A stretch of DNA of 64,000 nucleotides from Bolinopsis microptera. Lineage: Eukaryota > Ctenophora > Tentaculata > Lobata > Bolinopsidae. The stretch covers positions 6,279,675 through 6,343,674 of the forward strand of contig NC_087078.1 of assembly GCF_026151205.1 (NCBI RefSeq). Reading direction: 5' to 3'. Numbering within the stretch: position 1 is the first letter of the stretch; each line of letters starts with the position of its first letter. Shown here piece by piece: positions 1 through 10,432 of the stretch. The translations under genes and the position numbers were made by a program. The notes beneath the pieces were generated by a model, which worked only from the letters and a program-made list of their open reading frames with translations, was not told the origin of the DNA and searched no databases.

Positions 1-67
1 TAACCTCCCATACAAATCAAAATTAGTCCTGATGGTTAAACACACACCAACGCATTTTTATCCTCAG

Positions 68-969
68 AAACCAAGGGATCTGAACAAGTAACTCCTGCAG
101 ACATTCCTGTACCCCCCTGCGTTCAGGAAGACAACCTAGAACAAGCACCCACCACCTCGACGACTGCAGATCTCATGGGGGCTGCCCCACTCACGGAAAC
201 ACCTCCCGATGCGGGACCTTCAACCACGAATCATCCGAACGAGATAGAGCTCTCAGACCAGCTGATACAAGACATGCTTGCTGAATCTATACCTCAACAA
301 CAGCAAGAACAAGAGAAAATGGAAAGTAATACTGACAAGAATCTATATCCTATATGGATCCACAAATCGGATTACCGCCCAATCTCTCAGAATGAGAGCG
401 ACGCCTTGAAATCTGATATGATGAAGAACTTTCTGACTCTTGCGAGAAATGGCGACCTCACAATTGACTTTCGATTCACCTCGAAATTCTCGGACCTTAA
501 GTCCGGTAAGATGAAACTAACATCAGAAGCGCCTGAGGCCGCAGAGGCTATCAAGCGGGTCTTATCTAGCATGCCTTTTTGGAAGGTCTTGACCACGGAG
601 GACCTGAACACACAGGAAGGCAAAACTTTCTGGGTGTTTGTTCCCCCGGTGTGCCACGAATTCGTTGAAGACAACTCACTCAACGAGTTGATTCGTGCAC
701 ACACCGGGTGGTTCTTAGAACCAAACGATGTCAGAACTGCGTTACCCCCGAAAAAAATTAAGGAAACTAGAAATCACCTTTGCTACATATTCTTTAAATC
801 CTATAAAGCCCAGTGCTATTTCTTACACTTTAGATGGAATATATCCCTTCTTGGATGCACCCTGAAGTTACAGGAATACGGCGAACGAAGGGACACCACA
901 CCAACACTTACTACAGACAACTCTCCTCAAGATCTTGTTAATTCACTATCGAAATCATCCCTTCAATAA
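68..969 (+). CDS. 3' terminal exon of an uncharacterised gene (partial)
   Basis: The reading frame is open from base 37 to a TAA at 967-969. A pyrimidine-rich tract ending in CAG at 65-67 looks like a splice acceptor, so I begin the exon at 68; the 5' part of the gene would lie outside the window. An internal ATG at 175 would give 264 residues. The N-terminal third is Pro/Thr/Gln-rich and probably disordered; the rest (about residues 55-240) is a mixed alpha/beta-looking domain with WKVLTTEDL and FWVFVPP stretches. This faintly recalls the RRM-like ORF1/DUF4780 proteins linked to retroelements, but I cannot assign it. Codon composition is less AT-rich than the flanks, supporting real coding. 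Confidence 0.45.
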
Positions 970-1410
970 CTAACTCGTACTCGCCCTCAAACTGGAACAC
1001 GGAACTAAACAACCACGCGGGACGTGGATGTCTTTTAAAATTCATTTCATGATTGAATGAAACTTGAATGTCTTATTTATGTGGCTTCGAAATTCTTACC
1101 ATTTCAATCAACAAATATTCTATTATATTTTCAATCATATTTTTGTTAAATTATGGTGTGGCTACAAATTACTGAAATGCCAATTAAATTCTTTTCGTAA
1201 GACAAAAGTTCTTCACTAATTCATGACAATTCTAATTTTTGATTTCAATTCTTGATTGAATGATATGTTAAACGTGCTAGAACACTTGTAACCTTCTCGC
1301 TCTTCTCATTCCCTGATAGATTTAGCTACCTAAAAGTAAAACTGGGCCATGAAGGAGGCAATTTATATTTATTACCTACTAACAATCAAATATTACCTCT
1401 TTAGCAAACC
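970..1410. other. AT-rich non-coding stretch
   Basis: No convincing ORF, repeat or RNA gene seen. Sequence is AT-rich with short direct repeats of an ATTCATGATTGAATG type. Confidence 0.4.
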
Positions 1411-2163
1411 ATGGTTGGAAGTATTACTACTCACGCCAAGGATGATGGAGAAAAGACTCCAGATTCTCTGGTGCTTGTTGTTGGAAAGAAGACTGCCAGC
1501 TCTTCGCAACAGAAGAAGACTCCAGAGTCTGTTGTTGAAAATCAGTCAAGATCCTTGCAACGAAAAAAGACCCCAGAGTCTGTTGTTGAAAAGAAGTCCA
1601 GATCTTTGCCACGAAAGAAGACTCCAGACTCTGTTGTTGAAAATCAGTCCAGATCCTTACCACGAAAGAAGACTCCAGACTCTGTTGTTGAAAAGAAGTC
1701 CAGATCTTTGCCACAAAAGAAGACTCCAGATTCTGTTGTTGAAAAGAAGTCCAGATCTTTGCCACGAAAGAAGACTCAAGATTCTGTTGTTGAATATCAG
1801 TCCAGATCCTTGCCACGAAAGAAGACTCCAGATGTTGTTGAAAATCAGTCCAGATCCTTGCCACGAAAGAAGACTCCAGATGTTGTTGAAAATCAGTCCA
1901 GATCCTTGCCACGAAAGAAGACTCCAGATGTTGTTGAAAATCAGTCCAGATCCTTGCCACGAAAGAAGACTCCAGACTCTGTTGTTGAAAATCAGTCCAG
2001 ATCCTTGCCACGAAAGAAGACTCCAGATTCTGTTGTTGAAAATCAGTCGAGATCCTTGCAACGAAAGAAGACTACCACGAGAGGAGCCTTGGCTCAAAAA
2101 CAGCTACAGAGAAGTTTTCATAAAGTAGGCAGAAAAAGGCTTACTGAAAACGAAAAAAAATAG
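1411..2163 (+). CDS. Basic 17-residue-repeat protein, uncharacterised
   Basis: ATG in a good context (accATGG) opens a 250-residue frame. Residues about 30-225 are near-identical repeats of 17 residues (KKTPDSVVENQSRSLPR type) or 16 residues where one Ser codon is lost. The product would be very basic, Ser/Lys/Arg/Pro-rich and unstructured, with SP/TP-like sites in each unit. Unit-length changes are 48 or 51 bp, multiples of three, so the frame is preserved; that argues for past coding selection, although a minisatellite keeps all frames open if its unit is a multiple of three. The frame ends at TAG directly after a run of eight A, and the same frame continues afterwards (see next entries). 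Function unknown. Confidence 0.4.
   Translation: MVGSITTHAKDDGEKTPDSLVLVVGKKTASSSQQKKTPESVVENQSRSLQRKKTPESVVEKKSRSLPRKKTPDSVVENQSRSLPRKKTPDSVVEKKSRSLPQKKTPDSVVEKKSRSLPRKKTQDSVVEYQSRSLPRKKTPDVVENQSRSLPRKKTPDVVENQSRSLPRKKTPDVVENQSRSLPRKKTPDSVVENQSRSLPRKKTPDSVVENQSRSLQRKKTTTRGALAQKQLQRSFHKVGRKRLTENEKK
1500..2070 (+). repeat. Coding minisatellite, 51/48-bp unit
   Basis: About eleven tandem units, consensus containing AAGAAGACTCCAGA then TCTGTTGTTGAAAA and CAGTCCAGATCC. Three consecutive 48-bp units (about 1825-1970) are nearly identical, indicating recent unit amplification. Minus-strand open frames across it are by-products of the periodicity. Confidence 0.9.
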
Positions 2164-2673
2164 TTTGGGGCTAAAAGGCAGGAATTCATTGAAAAGATAA
2201 TGGAGGTTAATCACTTTGTGGCACCAAGAGAAATTTCCTACTCCCATTATCAAAAGATATTATCAAAATGTGGTGGCAGCAGGAAAGTATGTCAGAAGAA
2301 CAACATAGATCATGCTTTCAAAAGAAACGGTCCAAGACAAATGTGAAGACAGACATTTTCTGTCGTGGATGCGGTGTTAAAGAACTATCCTGACACCAAG
2401 AGGCTGTTGCTTGTGAATGATCCGCCTGAGCATAAAAAACCCCAACCTCAGAAATTGCTAATTCAGGATCAGCCTATGCCCGGATCCTCTCAAACTAAGA
2501 TTGTAGACTTCAGTATAAAGAGGAGAAAGAAAATGCCGGCGTTTAGTTACAGCTCGGTCTGCTATATGGCAGTGCAATTTAGAAAACGAAAACACGGACA
2601 TGAGACCGTCGAAGACGTCATAGAGGTAGAGTTGAGTTACATTGAGCAATTGTTCAAGCCAAGGGTATGTTAA
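2164..2673 (+). pseudogene. In-frame continuation of the repeat ORF beyond two stop codons
   Basis: The frame of the repeat ORF stays open after the TAG at 2161-2163 for 60 codons, hits TGA at 2344-2346, then is open again to a stop at 2671-2673. The added segment encodes a Lys/Arg-rich region with HFVAPREISYSHYQKIL, a KNYPDTKRLLL stretch and a C-terminal acidic tail. One frame with only two stops over 1.26 kb suggests a decayed single gene of about 420 codons; stop readthrough or retained introns are less likely alternatives. No family recognised. Confidence 0.35.
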
Positions 2674-2744
2674 ATGTTTCATTGTAGATTCCGTGTTACG
2701 TAATTTTACAAATTCATTTCATCTCACACCCTCACTCAATCAGC

Positions 2745-3023
2745 ATGGAAGCTGCTGATCCTGACATTCCTAATCCTCACAAGTCCTTCAAGTGTAACCT
2801 TTGTCCTAGCAAGACCTTCTCACATAAGAAGAACTTAGACCGACACCTGTTGACTCATAGTTTAGAAAAGAAGCACACGTGTGAAACATGTTCATACAGC
2901 ACAACAAGAAAAGATCTGCTGAGCAAGCACAACAAGACGCACGAAGTCAAGAAGACAGCTTCTAGTAGTGGAAAGAAGAAGCCTGGCTTTTTGTACTGCA
3001 GCATCTGCAGTTTGCTAATTTGA
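2745..3023 (+). CDS. Small two-finger C2H2 zinc-finger ORF
   Basis: ATG-initiated 92-residue ORF. Residues 16-39 form a C-x2-C-x13-H-x3-H finger and residues 45-67 a canonical C-x2-C-x12-H-x3-H finger, joined by a short linker; the tail is Lys/Ser-rich and begins a third CxxC before the frame ends. The first finger has one extra residue between Cys and His pairs. Likely a nucleic-acid-binding segment. The truncated third finger suggests the ORF is an exon or a 3'-broken copy. Neighbouring ORFs look transposon-derived, so it may belong to a mobile element rather than a host transcription factor. Confidence 0.5.
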   Translation: MEAADPDIPNPHKSFKCNLCPSKTFSHKKNLDRHLLTHSLEKKHTCETCSYSTTRKDLLSKHNKTHEVKKTASSSGKKKPGFLYCSICSLLI

Positions 3024-3059
3024 TTCTAATTCAAGTTGCAAGCTAACTTATCACAAATA

Positions 3060-3160
3060 GCAGGGGCTCGTATAATACAATAATATTTGCGTTTTTGGCA
3101 CAACTTGGGAGTCTAAATTTTGAACTCTAAAATTCCTATTTCTTATCTAATTTTTTTATT
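3060..3160 (+). repeat. Dispersed repeat, copy A
   Basis: Closely resembles 26285-26385: both read a GCGTTTTTG(A/G)CACcACTTGGG core, then a CTCTAAAA(A/C)TCCTATTTCTT stretch and a T-rich end. Undefined family. Confidence 0.6.
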
Positions 3161-3418
3161 TTATGTTTAGTAAGATGGAAAAAATACAAAGCAGCAGCAG
3201 CGACATCGCGGTAGAGGTAGCAGGGCGTGTCCGGTTTCTTAAAACCAAGAGGACTAGTGCTTCTAAACTGATCCAACATTTTGCGTTAACGGGTGGGAGT
3301 GGGATTCACATTTTATTGTATTGTACTAACTTATTAACTTCAGGGGTTCAGCTTTGAGCTATATGTTTAGTTTCTGTGAGTCCTATAGAAGATACATTAT
3401 TGGCGACGAGGTGAAAAG

Positions 3419-3664
3419 ATGGCATACGTGGGTATGAGAGTATTTGCTGAGGGACAGAATTATGAGGAATGGGTCGAGGATCTCGAGTTCTTCATTATGG
3501 GGATGGGGCTGGGTGAGACAGATGATACTAGGAAGTTGGGGCTATTTATCACTTGCGGGGGAGCCAAGGTGAAAGAAGTCTACATGCTAAATAAGAGTGA
3601 GACAAAAGCTAAAAAGGAGGATGGAACAACTGACCAAGACATGCTAAAGGTAGGCATTCAAAAA
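3419..3664 (+). CDS. Gag-like exon (retroelement-like), fragment
   Basis: ATG at 3419 follows a GGCGACGAGG sequence of the kind found at the primer-binding region just upstream of gag in some Gypsy elements. It opens an 82-codon exon ending at AAG followed by GTAGGC. Residues include EGQNYEEWVEDLEFF and KLGLFITCGGAKVKEVY, the pattern of retrotransposon gag-like N-termini (a helix, W..RLE-type motif, then a helix with K..Y). No downstream protease or polymerase is attached. Assignment is by visual pattern only. Confidence 0.35.
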
Positions 3665-3831
3665 AATCTTGGTTTTGTATTTGTTTTAGTAATTAAAAGT
3701 AGGTTTAAAGAGGATAAACTCTAATATTATTCAATTGATGTTAATTATTATCTGAAAGATTTTAAATTCATATCAACTCTAGAAGGGATTGATGAATTTT
3801 TTAATTTTAATGATATATAGATCACTTTTAG

Positions 3832-3990
3832 AATGGAATGGAGTTGGAGGGGATAGCCGTCAAGAAAAATGGGTATCTCACACTCAAAGTGTGGGACCTG
3901 AAAAAGATACTGTCACTGATGAACCTCCAGCTATAAGGAAAAGACAGCCAGCCAAGCCCAGAACCAGCAGAGGAAAGTCGATAAGTGTAA
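3832..3990 (+). pseudogene. Frameshifted paralogue of the exon at 21702-21860
   Basis: After a TTTTAG acceptor the sequence encodes an NGMELEGIAVKKNGYLTLKVW stretch similar to NGYLMEGIASTSNGYTTLKVF at 21702. The Pro/Lys/Arg-rich tail (PAKPRTSRGKS versus PRPTSKGKT) continues in another frame, so this copy carries a frameshift. It shows that one transposon-like protein family has several broken copies in the window. Confidence 0.4.
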
Positions 3991-4149
3991 GTAGTTTTAT
4001 CTTACTATTCGATAGCCTCGCCAAAACAATCACCATGGAGAGGTGGGCTGTCCATCAGAACAAAGCGCTGGCAGACCTGTTGTAGTTTATCCTCAAAGGA
4101 CAGACCTTCGGATGCAGTCCGCCCAGCAGTCAAAAGAGGAAGCCCCGCA

Positions 4150-4330
4150 GTCAAGCAGCAAATGTATGCCTCAAACTATCAAAACAATCTTTAACAGCGA
4201 ATAGCGACAATATGAGCCCAATTATTTCTAAAAATTGTTATTATTGAAAAATTAAATAGATAAATTGTTTTATTTATATCATCAGTTTTATCATCATTTT
4301 TATCATATCTTTTATCATATCTATGGGGCG
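4150..4330 (+). repeat. Dispersed repeat ending in TTTTATCATATC satellite, copy 1
   Basis: Direct repeat with 6612-6800: shared AATGCCTCAAAC and TCAAAACAATCTT stretches, a TTGTTATTATTGAA core and an ATAAATTGTTTTAT end leading into TTTTATCATATC units. Two ends of a longer element or two independent copies. Confidence 0.7.
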
Positions 4331-6600
4331 GTGGACACATTTAGTTTTAAAATCTATATCCTACCTCCCCTGCTCCAATATAGATCTTATAAGCTCACTT
4401 GCTTGAGTAAAACAAGAATAATAACGGTGTGGGTTAGTAATTGACCATCAATTAGAATACAAACACGATCAGAATCGACTAACGGAATGAGGACATTGTC
4501 AAGTCACAACAATTTATCAGGCGAGAATACATAATATAATATAATAATTAATCAATAATGGCAACATATTACAGGTAATAATGCGATGAGTATGTTAATG
4601 ACGTTGCCCAAAACAATTTCATATTTACGATATCCAAAATATGAACAAAAATCCGAGTACTCGAGAGAGATATTAAAATTAAAGATTGTCTCCAAAGTAA
4701 TTTAATTCCCTAATCGAAGTTGAGAACTCTAAGACGAGCTAGAGTTATAGTGGACCTATAATGGACCATCTACTATAATATAATCAACCAGTGAGTTAAT
4801 TTATTTTAACAGACTATTTACTAGTTGTTCATTTTTTCTAGGCATTAAATTCTATTAAATTTCTGTGGGTCACACACAGCTTATGTAACATACGTAAACG
4901 ACCTATACAGCAGTGTGCAGAGCTACAGATTTTGTGTTCGCTTCTCCTATCTGGAATATTGAACATAAAAATAACGGTACCTTTGTGGATAGCACTGATA
5001 CAATAGTAATAGGAAACACAATCAGAAGAAACTAAACACCAAGCTTGCGCTATGTCCAGAGACACACAAATTTATAACTGAATTCAAAAGCAAAAGCTCT
5101 TCAGAGAAACGGAAATTTAATGGTGTAAAGAAGGAGCCTAAAGCAAAGTACAAAAAAACAGTAGGGACAGTGAAGACTTGAAGAAATCGAAACTTCATAA
5201 AGTCGTTAAACTTGACAAACCCAGTGGACACAATCTATGCTGGTTGAACTCTTTGGCGTACATGTTGATATCGGTTGATTAAGTCAGCGTCCTTGCTAAG
5301 TTCCTGGTCTCTTTGCAAGGAATCGATGAATTCTCCAGCCTTGCTCAACGTTTCTTGGTGATGATTAATTCTGGTATATAATATGACCAGGAACACCAGA
5401 CAAACTACAGTGAAGCTGAGCCATGGAAAAATTAAGAGATGTTAAACCAATAAGTCAGAAGAATGTATGTTATTGGTCTTATCTTTTGTTTTTAATCAAT
5501 AAATAATTTTCTTTCATTTTTTATTCATCAATTGTTTAAGATTTGATCTATTTATAATATACATTTATAATTGTTATAAAGTTATTGTATTCGTAAACAT
5601 TGACTGGCTAATAAACCAGCCCCCAAAAAAAAGGAAAATTAGTTTCAAAACCCCCAGCGGATAAGAAGAGGAAAAAACAAGCCTCTTAACCGGACAGTCC
5701 ATTTGTAGACCTAAGCTCCTAAGCAATATTCCCGATAATTCATCTGTAAAATCACGTGTATGGGAAATATTTTATTTTTCTACAAAGAAACAAGAGATGT
5801 ACACTGAAATCGATATATTGAAACCGGTTTACAGCGGAGCTAAATGGTTTGTAGATGACAAAGCAGGTGGAGGGAAACTAGGAGATGTTCTTGTCTAGTG
5901 GAGAAAACTTTCTAAAACTTGACCACTGTTTGGATATTATCCTAAGGCAGCCAAAACATGAACAATTGTAAAACCACAACATAAGGAAAAAGCTGAAAGG
6001 TCGTTTCCAGAGATACAGATAACAGATAACAGATTATTCTGGAGGACAGTATTCTGTTGTTTTGGAGGTGGGGCTTCAAGAGCATTCTACTCCCAACTTG
6101 GGAGGGAGAATATAATGACTCTTGCAGTCCCCTAGGGTACAAGGCTGTAATTTCTAATTTCTATAGTTCTTAAACTCGACTATGTACAAATGTGATACTG
6201 GAGTGCTTCTACTGCTTTGTGGGCATATATCGAAATTTAAATATTTTTACACCGAAGGTTGAGAACTGCTGAAGTTTTGTTACAGACTTACAGATTAAAG
6301 AACACAGTGGAAAGTATTTGAAAGAAAGTATATCAAAATATCTAAATAAAACAGAACATTGGTTAAATATCGACTAATGAGCCTGTTTCCTCACGCCCTT
6401 ATTTTTAGGCGTGGGAAGTGCTACGAAAACTAAAAAAGTGCTATTTGTAAATTTTCCAACATTTTAATTTCTCAATTCACATTTTTCACTCCTCTTGTGA
6501 TCGTACATCGGTTTGATGCCCAAGCGAAAGTCTACGGCAACTGCAGCCTCGGCCAGTGTATCATCTCACTCGTCACTGTGATATCACATGAAAACTAAGC
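4331..6600. other. Gene-poor AT-rich stretch
   Basis: No supported gene. Short open frames here are ordinary chance frames. A small inverted repeat (CACGCCC...GGCGTG) lies at about 6394-6416. At 6517 an ATG opens MPKRKSTATAASAS, a possible nuclear-signal start, but with no support beyond about 22 codons. Confidence 0.4.
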
Positions 6601-6611
6601 ATACATTTCAC

Positions 6612-6800
6612 AGCAGCAAATGAATGCCTCAAACAATCAAAACAATCTTAACGACAATGTGTGCCCAGTTATTTAAAAAATTGTTATTATTGAAGAAAAA
6701 TAATTAATAAATTGTTTTATACATATTATCACTTTTATCATATTTTTTATCATATCTTTTATCATATTTTTATCATATATTTTGTCATATCTTTTATCAT
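6612..6800 (+). repeat. Dispersed repeat ending in TTTTATCATATC satellite, copy 2
   Basis: Second copy of the repeat at 4150-4330, diverged by short indels, again followed by degenerate TTTTATCATATC units to about 6860. Confidence 0.7.
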
Positions 6801-8032
6801 ATCTTTTATGCTCATATCTTTTACCTTATCTTTTATCTTATCTTTCTTATTTCATGGATTTTATTATTTCTTTTATCATATTATATTATATCATATCTGC
6901 TTAGATTTCAATCGCGTTAACCACCTATTATATATTCAACCAACAAGTACTCTATCACCATGTTTTTGATTCGTTGGAACTTACTGGGAAAACGAAGAAG
7001 GGACATAGAAAAAAAAGGTTGCAGTCTGGGGAAATAGTTAAGAAATACGACGGTTCACGGCAGGGTGTGACCCAGAAGCCTCTGGTATCATGGAATGACA
7101 TTGCCATCCTCATGTCCGTATGCACCAAATTCCCTTTTAAATACGACCTTGGCTTTAAATATAAAGCTGGTCTCCCCTTTACAGCGGGGCTTTAAAATTT
7201 TTCGTATGCTCCAAAAATTTAAAGGTCGCCTTTAAATCTAAATACGAGGTCATCTTTATCGATAAAGGGGACCTGAACTTTAGCTACTTTGCCGGTATGC
7301 TCCAAAATTTGAAGACGAGCTGCTCTTAAAAAACGGTCATCTCCATATTTGGAGTGAGAATTGACCAAATAAGGCAGACCCAGTTTTACTTCCTGTTCAC
7401 ACCTTCCGGGACATCCGTCACACTTCCTCTCACTCAGGTATGGTTTACTGCAGCTTTTCTTTGATTTTTCAGCCTGACTGTGTAGGCATGTTGACTCAGT
7501 AATTCCTCCGTGTTCCTTTATAACATCCCTCTAAATTGTAATTAATTTTATCAGCCGATAAATTCGTCGTCACCGCGGTCCCCGCCCAGAAAAGATTCCT
7601 TGCTTTAACTTCAGCACTACGTCTAGTGAGCGGGTGCATCATACTGTCGCACCAATCATAAGATAGTTTGATAAATGAACTTGCTCCTCTCAGGTTGTGC
7701 AATACTTAGATCAAATTTTCGGCTACATGCCTCTGTAGGCTCTATCGTTAACTTGTACAGTGGTTTATATTGTTAGCTTTGCACTGTATTCTCCACTGCT
7801 ACCTTTGTACTGTGGTCTCTATTGCTATATGATATATGTGGTCTCTATTTCCAGCTTATTACTGTATTACTGAAGTCTAACTTTTTACTCATGTCTCGAT
7901 CGCTTGCTTTTTACTGTCGTTTTAGACAGGGCAAGCTCTGTACGGTAGTTTAGTAAATGTATTGATCGTTATTTCTGCCACTTCATTCGAATTAATTAAA
8001 CCATTTTGTCAGTCGTGAATCGAGTCAGAGCA

Positions 8033-9091
8033 ATGGAAGACGCATTAGATGTGCTTGAGAACGTTGAACCAAATGAATATGTCAGAAGACCTATGAAAGA
8101 TCGAATGAACCCATTGAGTCAGTATGATGATACAGAGTTCTACATTCGTTTTCGCCTTAAGAAGGATGGATTCCAGTACATTTTCAGTTTAGTGGAGAAT
8201 CAACTTAAAGAGCGTAGAGGCCGTGGACGGTTCCCGTCAGTTCCACCAATCATGCAACTTGCTGTGACTCTGCGTTACTATGCTACTGGTGGATTTCAAT
8301 CGACAACAGGGGATCTCTTTGGACTTCACCAATCGACAGTTAGCCGACTGATAAAGATTACATCCGAAATCATAGCTTCACTTGCACAGGATACCATCAA
8401 GACTCCAAGCTCTGAAGAGTCTCTTAAAAGCAATATTTTCTTCCTGGAATATAGTAGTCTCTCTGGTGTCACCGGTATAGTCGATGGGACTCACATTTGG
8501 ATTCAATCTCCAGGGGGACAAACTGCTGAGCTTTACCGGAACAGAAAGGGATGGTTCAGTCTTAACGTTCAGGTGGTGTGCAATGAGAAGCACAAATTCC
8601 TAAATGTGGTGGCACGATGGCCTGGTTCAGTTCACGACTCCAGGATATGGAAGAATAGCAAGATCTGTAGAGATCTGGAGGAGGGCAGACTGCAAGGAGT
8701 CCTTTTAGGTGATTCTGCATACCCTCTGTCGAAACAACTGCTGGTTCCATTCGACTATCCATGTTCGACTGCTCAACATGGGCGGTTCAACCGCGCTTTG
8801 TGCAGATGTCGGGTCTTTATCGAGCAGACCATCGGAATATGGAAGCGACGCTTCCCAGTGCTGTCGTACAAAGTTAGAAAGAGTCCAGAGAATGCGGCAG
8901 TGGTAATTGTAGCTACGGCTGTGTTGCACAACTTGTGCACTGATTTGAATCAGCCTGTGCCAGGAGACGACCCTATTAATGAAGCTGAACTAAACCTAAA
9001 CAACTTGTATGACGATGAGCCATTCACTCCTGACGAAGATTTCGTTTTCACTGGCAAAGAAATTAGGGATGCTTTGGTCGAAAGATTCTAG
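8033..9091 (+). CDS. Harbinger transposase (HARBI1-like DDE nuclease)
   Basis: Catalyses cut-and-paste transposition together with its Myb-like partner. I start at ATG 8033 (352 codons); the frame is open slightly further upstream but without ATG. A helix-turn-helix-like segment, FGLHQSTVSRLI, is at about residues 96-107. The nuclease triad is visible: D151 in VDGTH, D227 in GDSAYPL and E264 in FIEQTIGIWKRRF, with the usual PGSVHDSRIW between. Length is normal for the family. The C-terminus is acidic. No internal stop or frameshift, so it may be functional. Family assignment is firm; whether it is domesticated is not at issue, because it still sits between matching transposon ends. Confidence 0.93.
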   Translation: MEDALDVLENVEPNEYVRRPMKDRMNPLSQYDDTEFYIRFRLKKDGFQYIFSLVENQLKERRGRGRFPSVPPIMQLAVTLRYYATGGFQSTTGDLFGLHQSTVSRLIKITSEIIASLAQDTIKTPSSEESLKSNIFFLEYSSLSGVTGIVDGTHIWIQSPGGQTAELYRNRKGWFSLNVQVVCNEKHKFLNVVARWPGSVHDSRIWKNSKICRDLEEGRLQGVLLGDSAYPLSKQLLVPFDYPCSTAQHGRFNRALCRCRVFIEQTIGIWKRRFPVLSYKVRKSPENAAVVIVATAVLHNLCTDLNQPVPGDDPINEAELNLNNLYDDEPFTPDEDFVFTGKEIRDALVERF

Positions 9092-9557
9092 TGCAACTAT
9101 CGGCCACAACAGATTTGAACTCTACAAGCTATTACCTTATTTTTGCTTGTTGATTAATTTTTGCAAGTAGTATTATTGTAGAGTGCATGTGTTCTGGATG
9201 GCAACTACCTTTCACATTTCATAGAGGTATTGAATCATATTGCGGAGCCGTACTGTAAAATAGGAAATCATGACTTCATTTACATTTAGAAATTATGACA
9301 AATCATGCCACGACGTATTAAATTATTAAATATTCTTTCGTTCATGTTTGACTTTGTGGCTATTACCTATTTCTTTCTCAAATTTATTTCTTGTAAAATA
9401 TCTTGTAGTTATTCGTTATAACATAATTCTATCTCGATTTAACATATTGTGCATACCAACTAGTGGCTACTCATACTTCACTTGTGTTGTTATATCTTAA
9501 AATTTCTCCGTTTTTTCAAACAATTAACATATTTTGTCTTAGGGAGATCAAACTAAT

Positions 9558-10432
9558 ATGAAGAATGAAAAAGATCAGGTGGAACCCACAACGTGCAAGA
9601 AAGAACCAAGTGAATCTGATGGTAACTGTAAGAAAAAGGGGAAAAATTGGTCTAAGTCAGAAGAAGGGATATTAATGGACCTGATAGCGGACAAGCGGGA
9701 TATTATAGAATCAAAAGCCACTAATCGCACATTTAAAAACTTAAATCTGAAAAATCAAGCGTGGAAAGAGGTTTTTGCATTATACAACAATAACTTGGGT
9801 GTTAATCACCGCAGTATTGAGCAGCTCAAGAGCAAATGGGACAATCTGAAAACTTCTGCCAAGAAAAGGAGTGATGCACTGAAACGGCATCTAAATCAGA
9901 CTGGAGCAGCCCCCAATCCTAAACTGAATCTGAGCCCGAATGAAGAAAAGATACTGGGAATCATGATGGGGGCCTTAACGACAGCGATAACGCAATTGAG
10001 GAGAAGGAAACTAAAGTGGAGATGACTGGTTGTGTGAGCCCTGTTGCCACTGTGATTGATTTGGAAGAGGACTCCCGGCCAGAGGGTCAGCTGGAAGAGA
10101 CAGATGACATGGAGACGGCAACAAGGAAGCGTGACGTTGACGTGATGAAGACACCAGGTAACAGTGGGACTGCCGCCTCTAAAAGACCCAAGACTCAGGC
10201 ACAGACTGTAAACCAGCTAAGAATGGACTATATGGAGCTACAGAAGACGCTGCTGCTAGAACGGCACCAGAGATATATGCAGCTGATGGACACTTTGGAA
10301 ACCTGTGCTAGGGAAACCTCCAGGTTGCGTGAAGAGAGACCAGAGCACAGCCAGCTGCAGGATTTGGAGACAAACACTCAGCTGGCAGACCTCATCACCC
10401 AAAGTTTTGGGGTCATATCTGAGGACAACTGA
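9558..10432 (+). CDS. Harbinger Myb/SANT-like partner protein, one frameshift
   Basis: ATG 9558 opens a frame with an acidic/basic N-terminus and a Myb/SANT-like trihelix domain at about residues 29-110 (NWSKSEEG, AWKEV, EQLKSKWDNLK), of the kind in MSANTD/NAIF1 proteins and Harbinger second ORFs, which bring transposase to the nucleus and to the ends. The frame stops at 10025. A second frame, open from upstream of 10016 to 10432, continues an acidic linker and a C-terminal coiled-coil-like helix rich in Leu, Arg and Glu. The switch is at the five-G run at about 9968-9972: one more G there would join the frames. Either a recent inactivating deletion or an assembly error in a homopolymer. Confidence 0.8.

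Noticed and set aside
1427..2097. Minus-strand repeat ORFs across the 51-bp minisatellite
   Set aside because: Shadows of a repeat whose unit is a multiple of three; the plus-strand frame has the better start and continues beyond the array.
8378..8929. Minus-strand ORFs opposite the Harbinger transposase
   Set aside because: Antisense shadows of a well-supported coding region.
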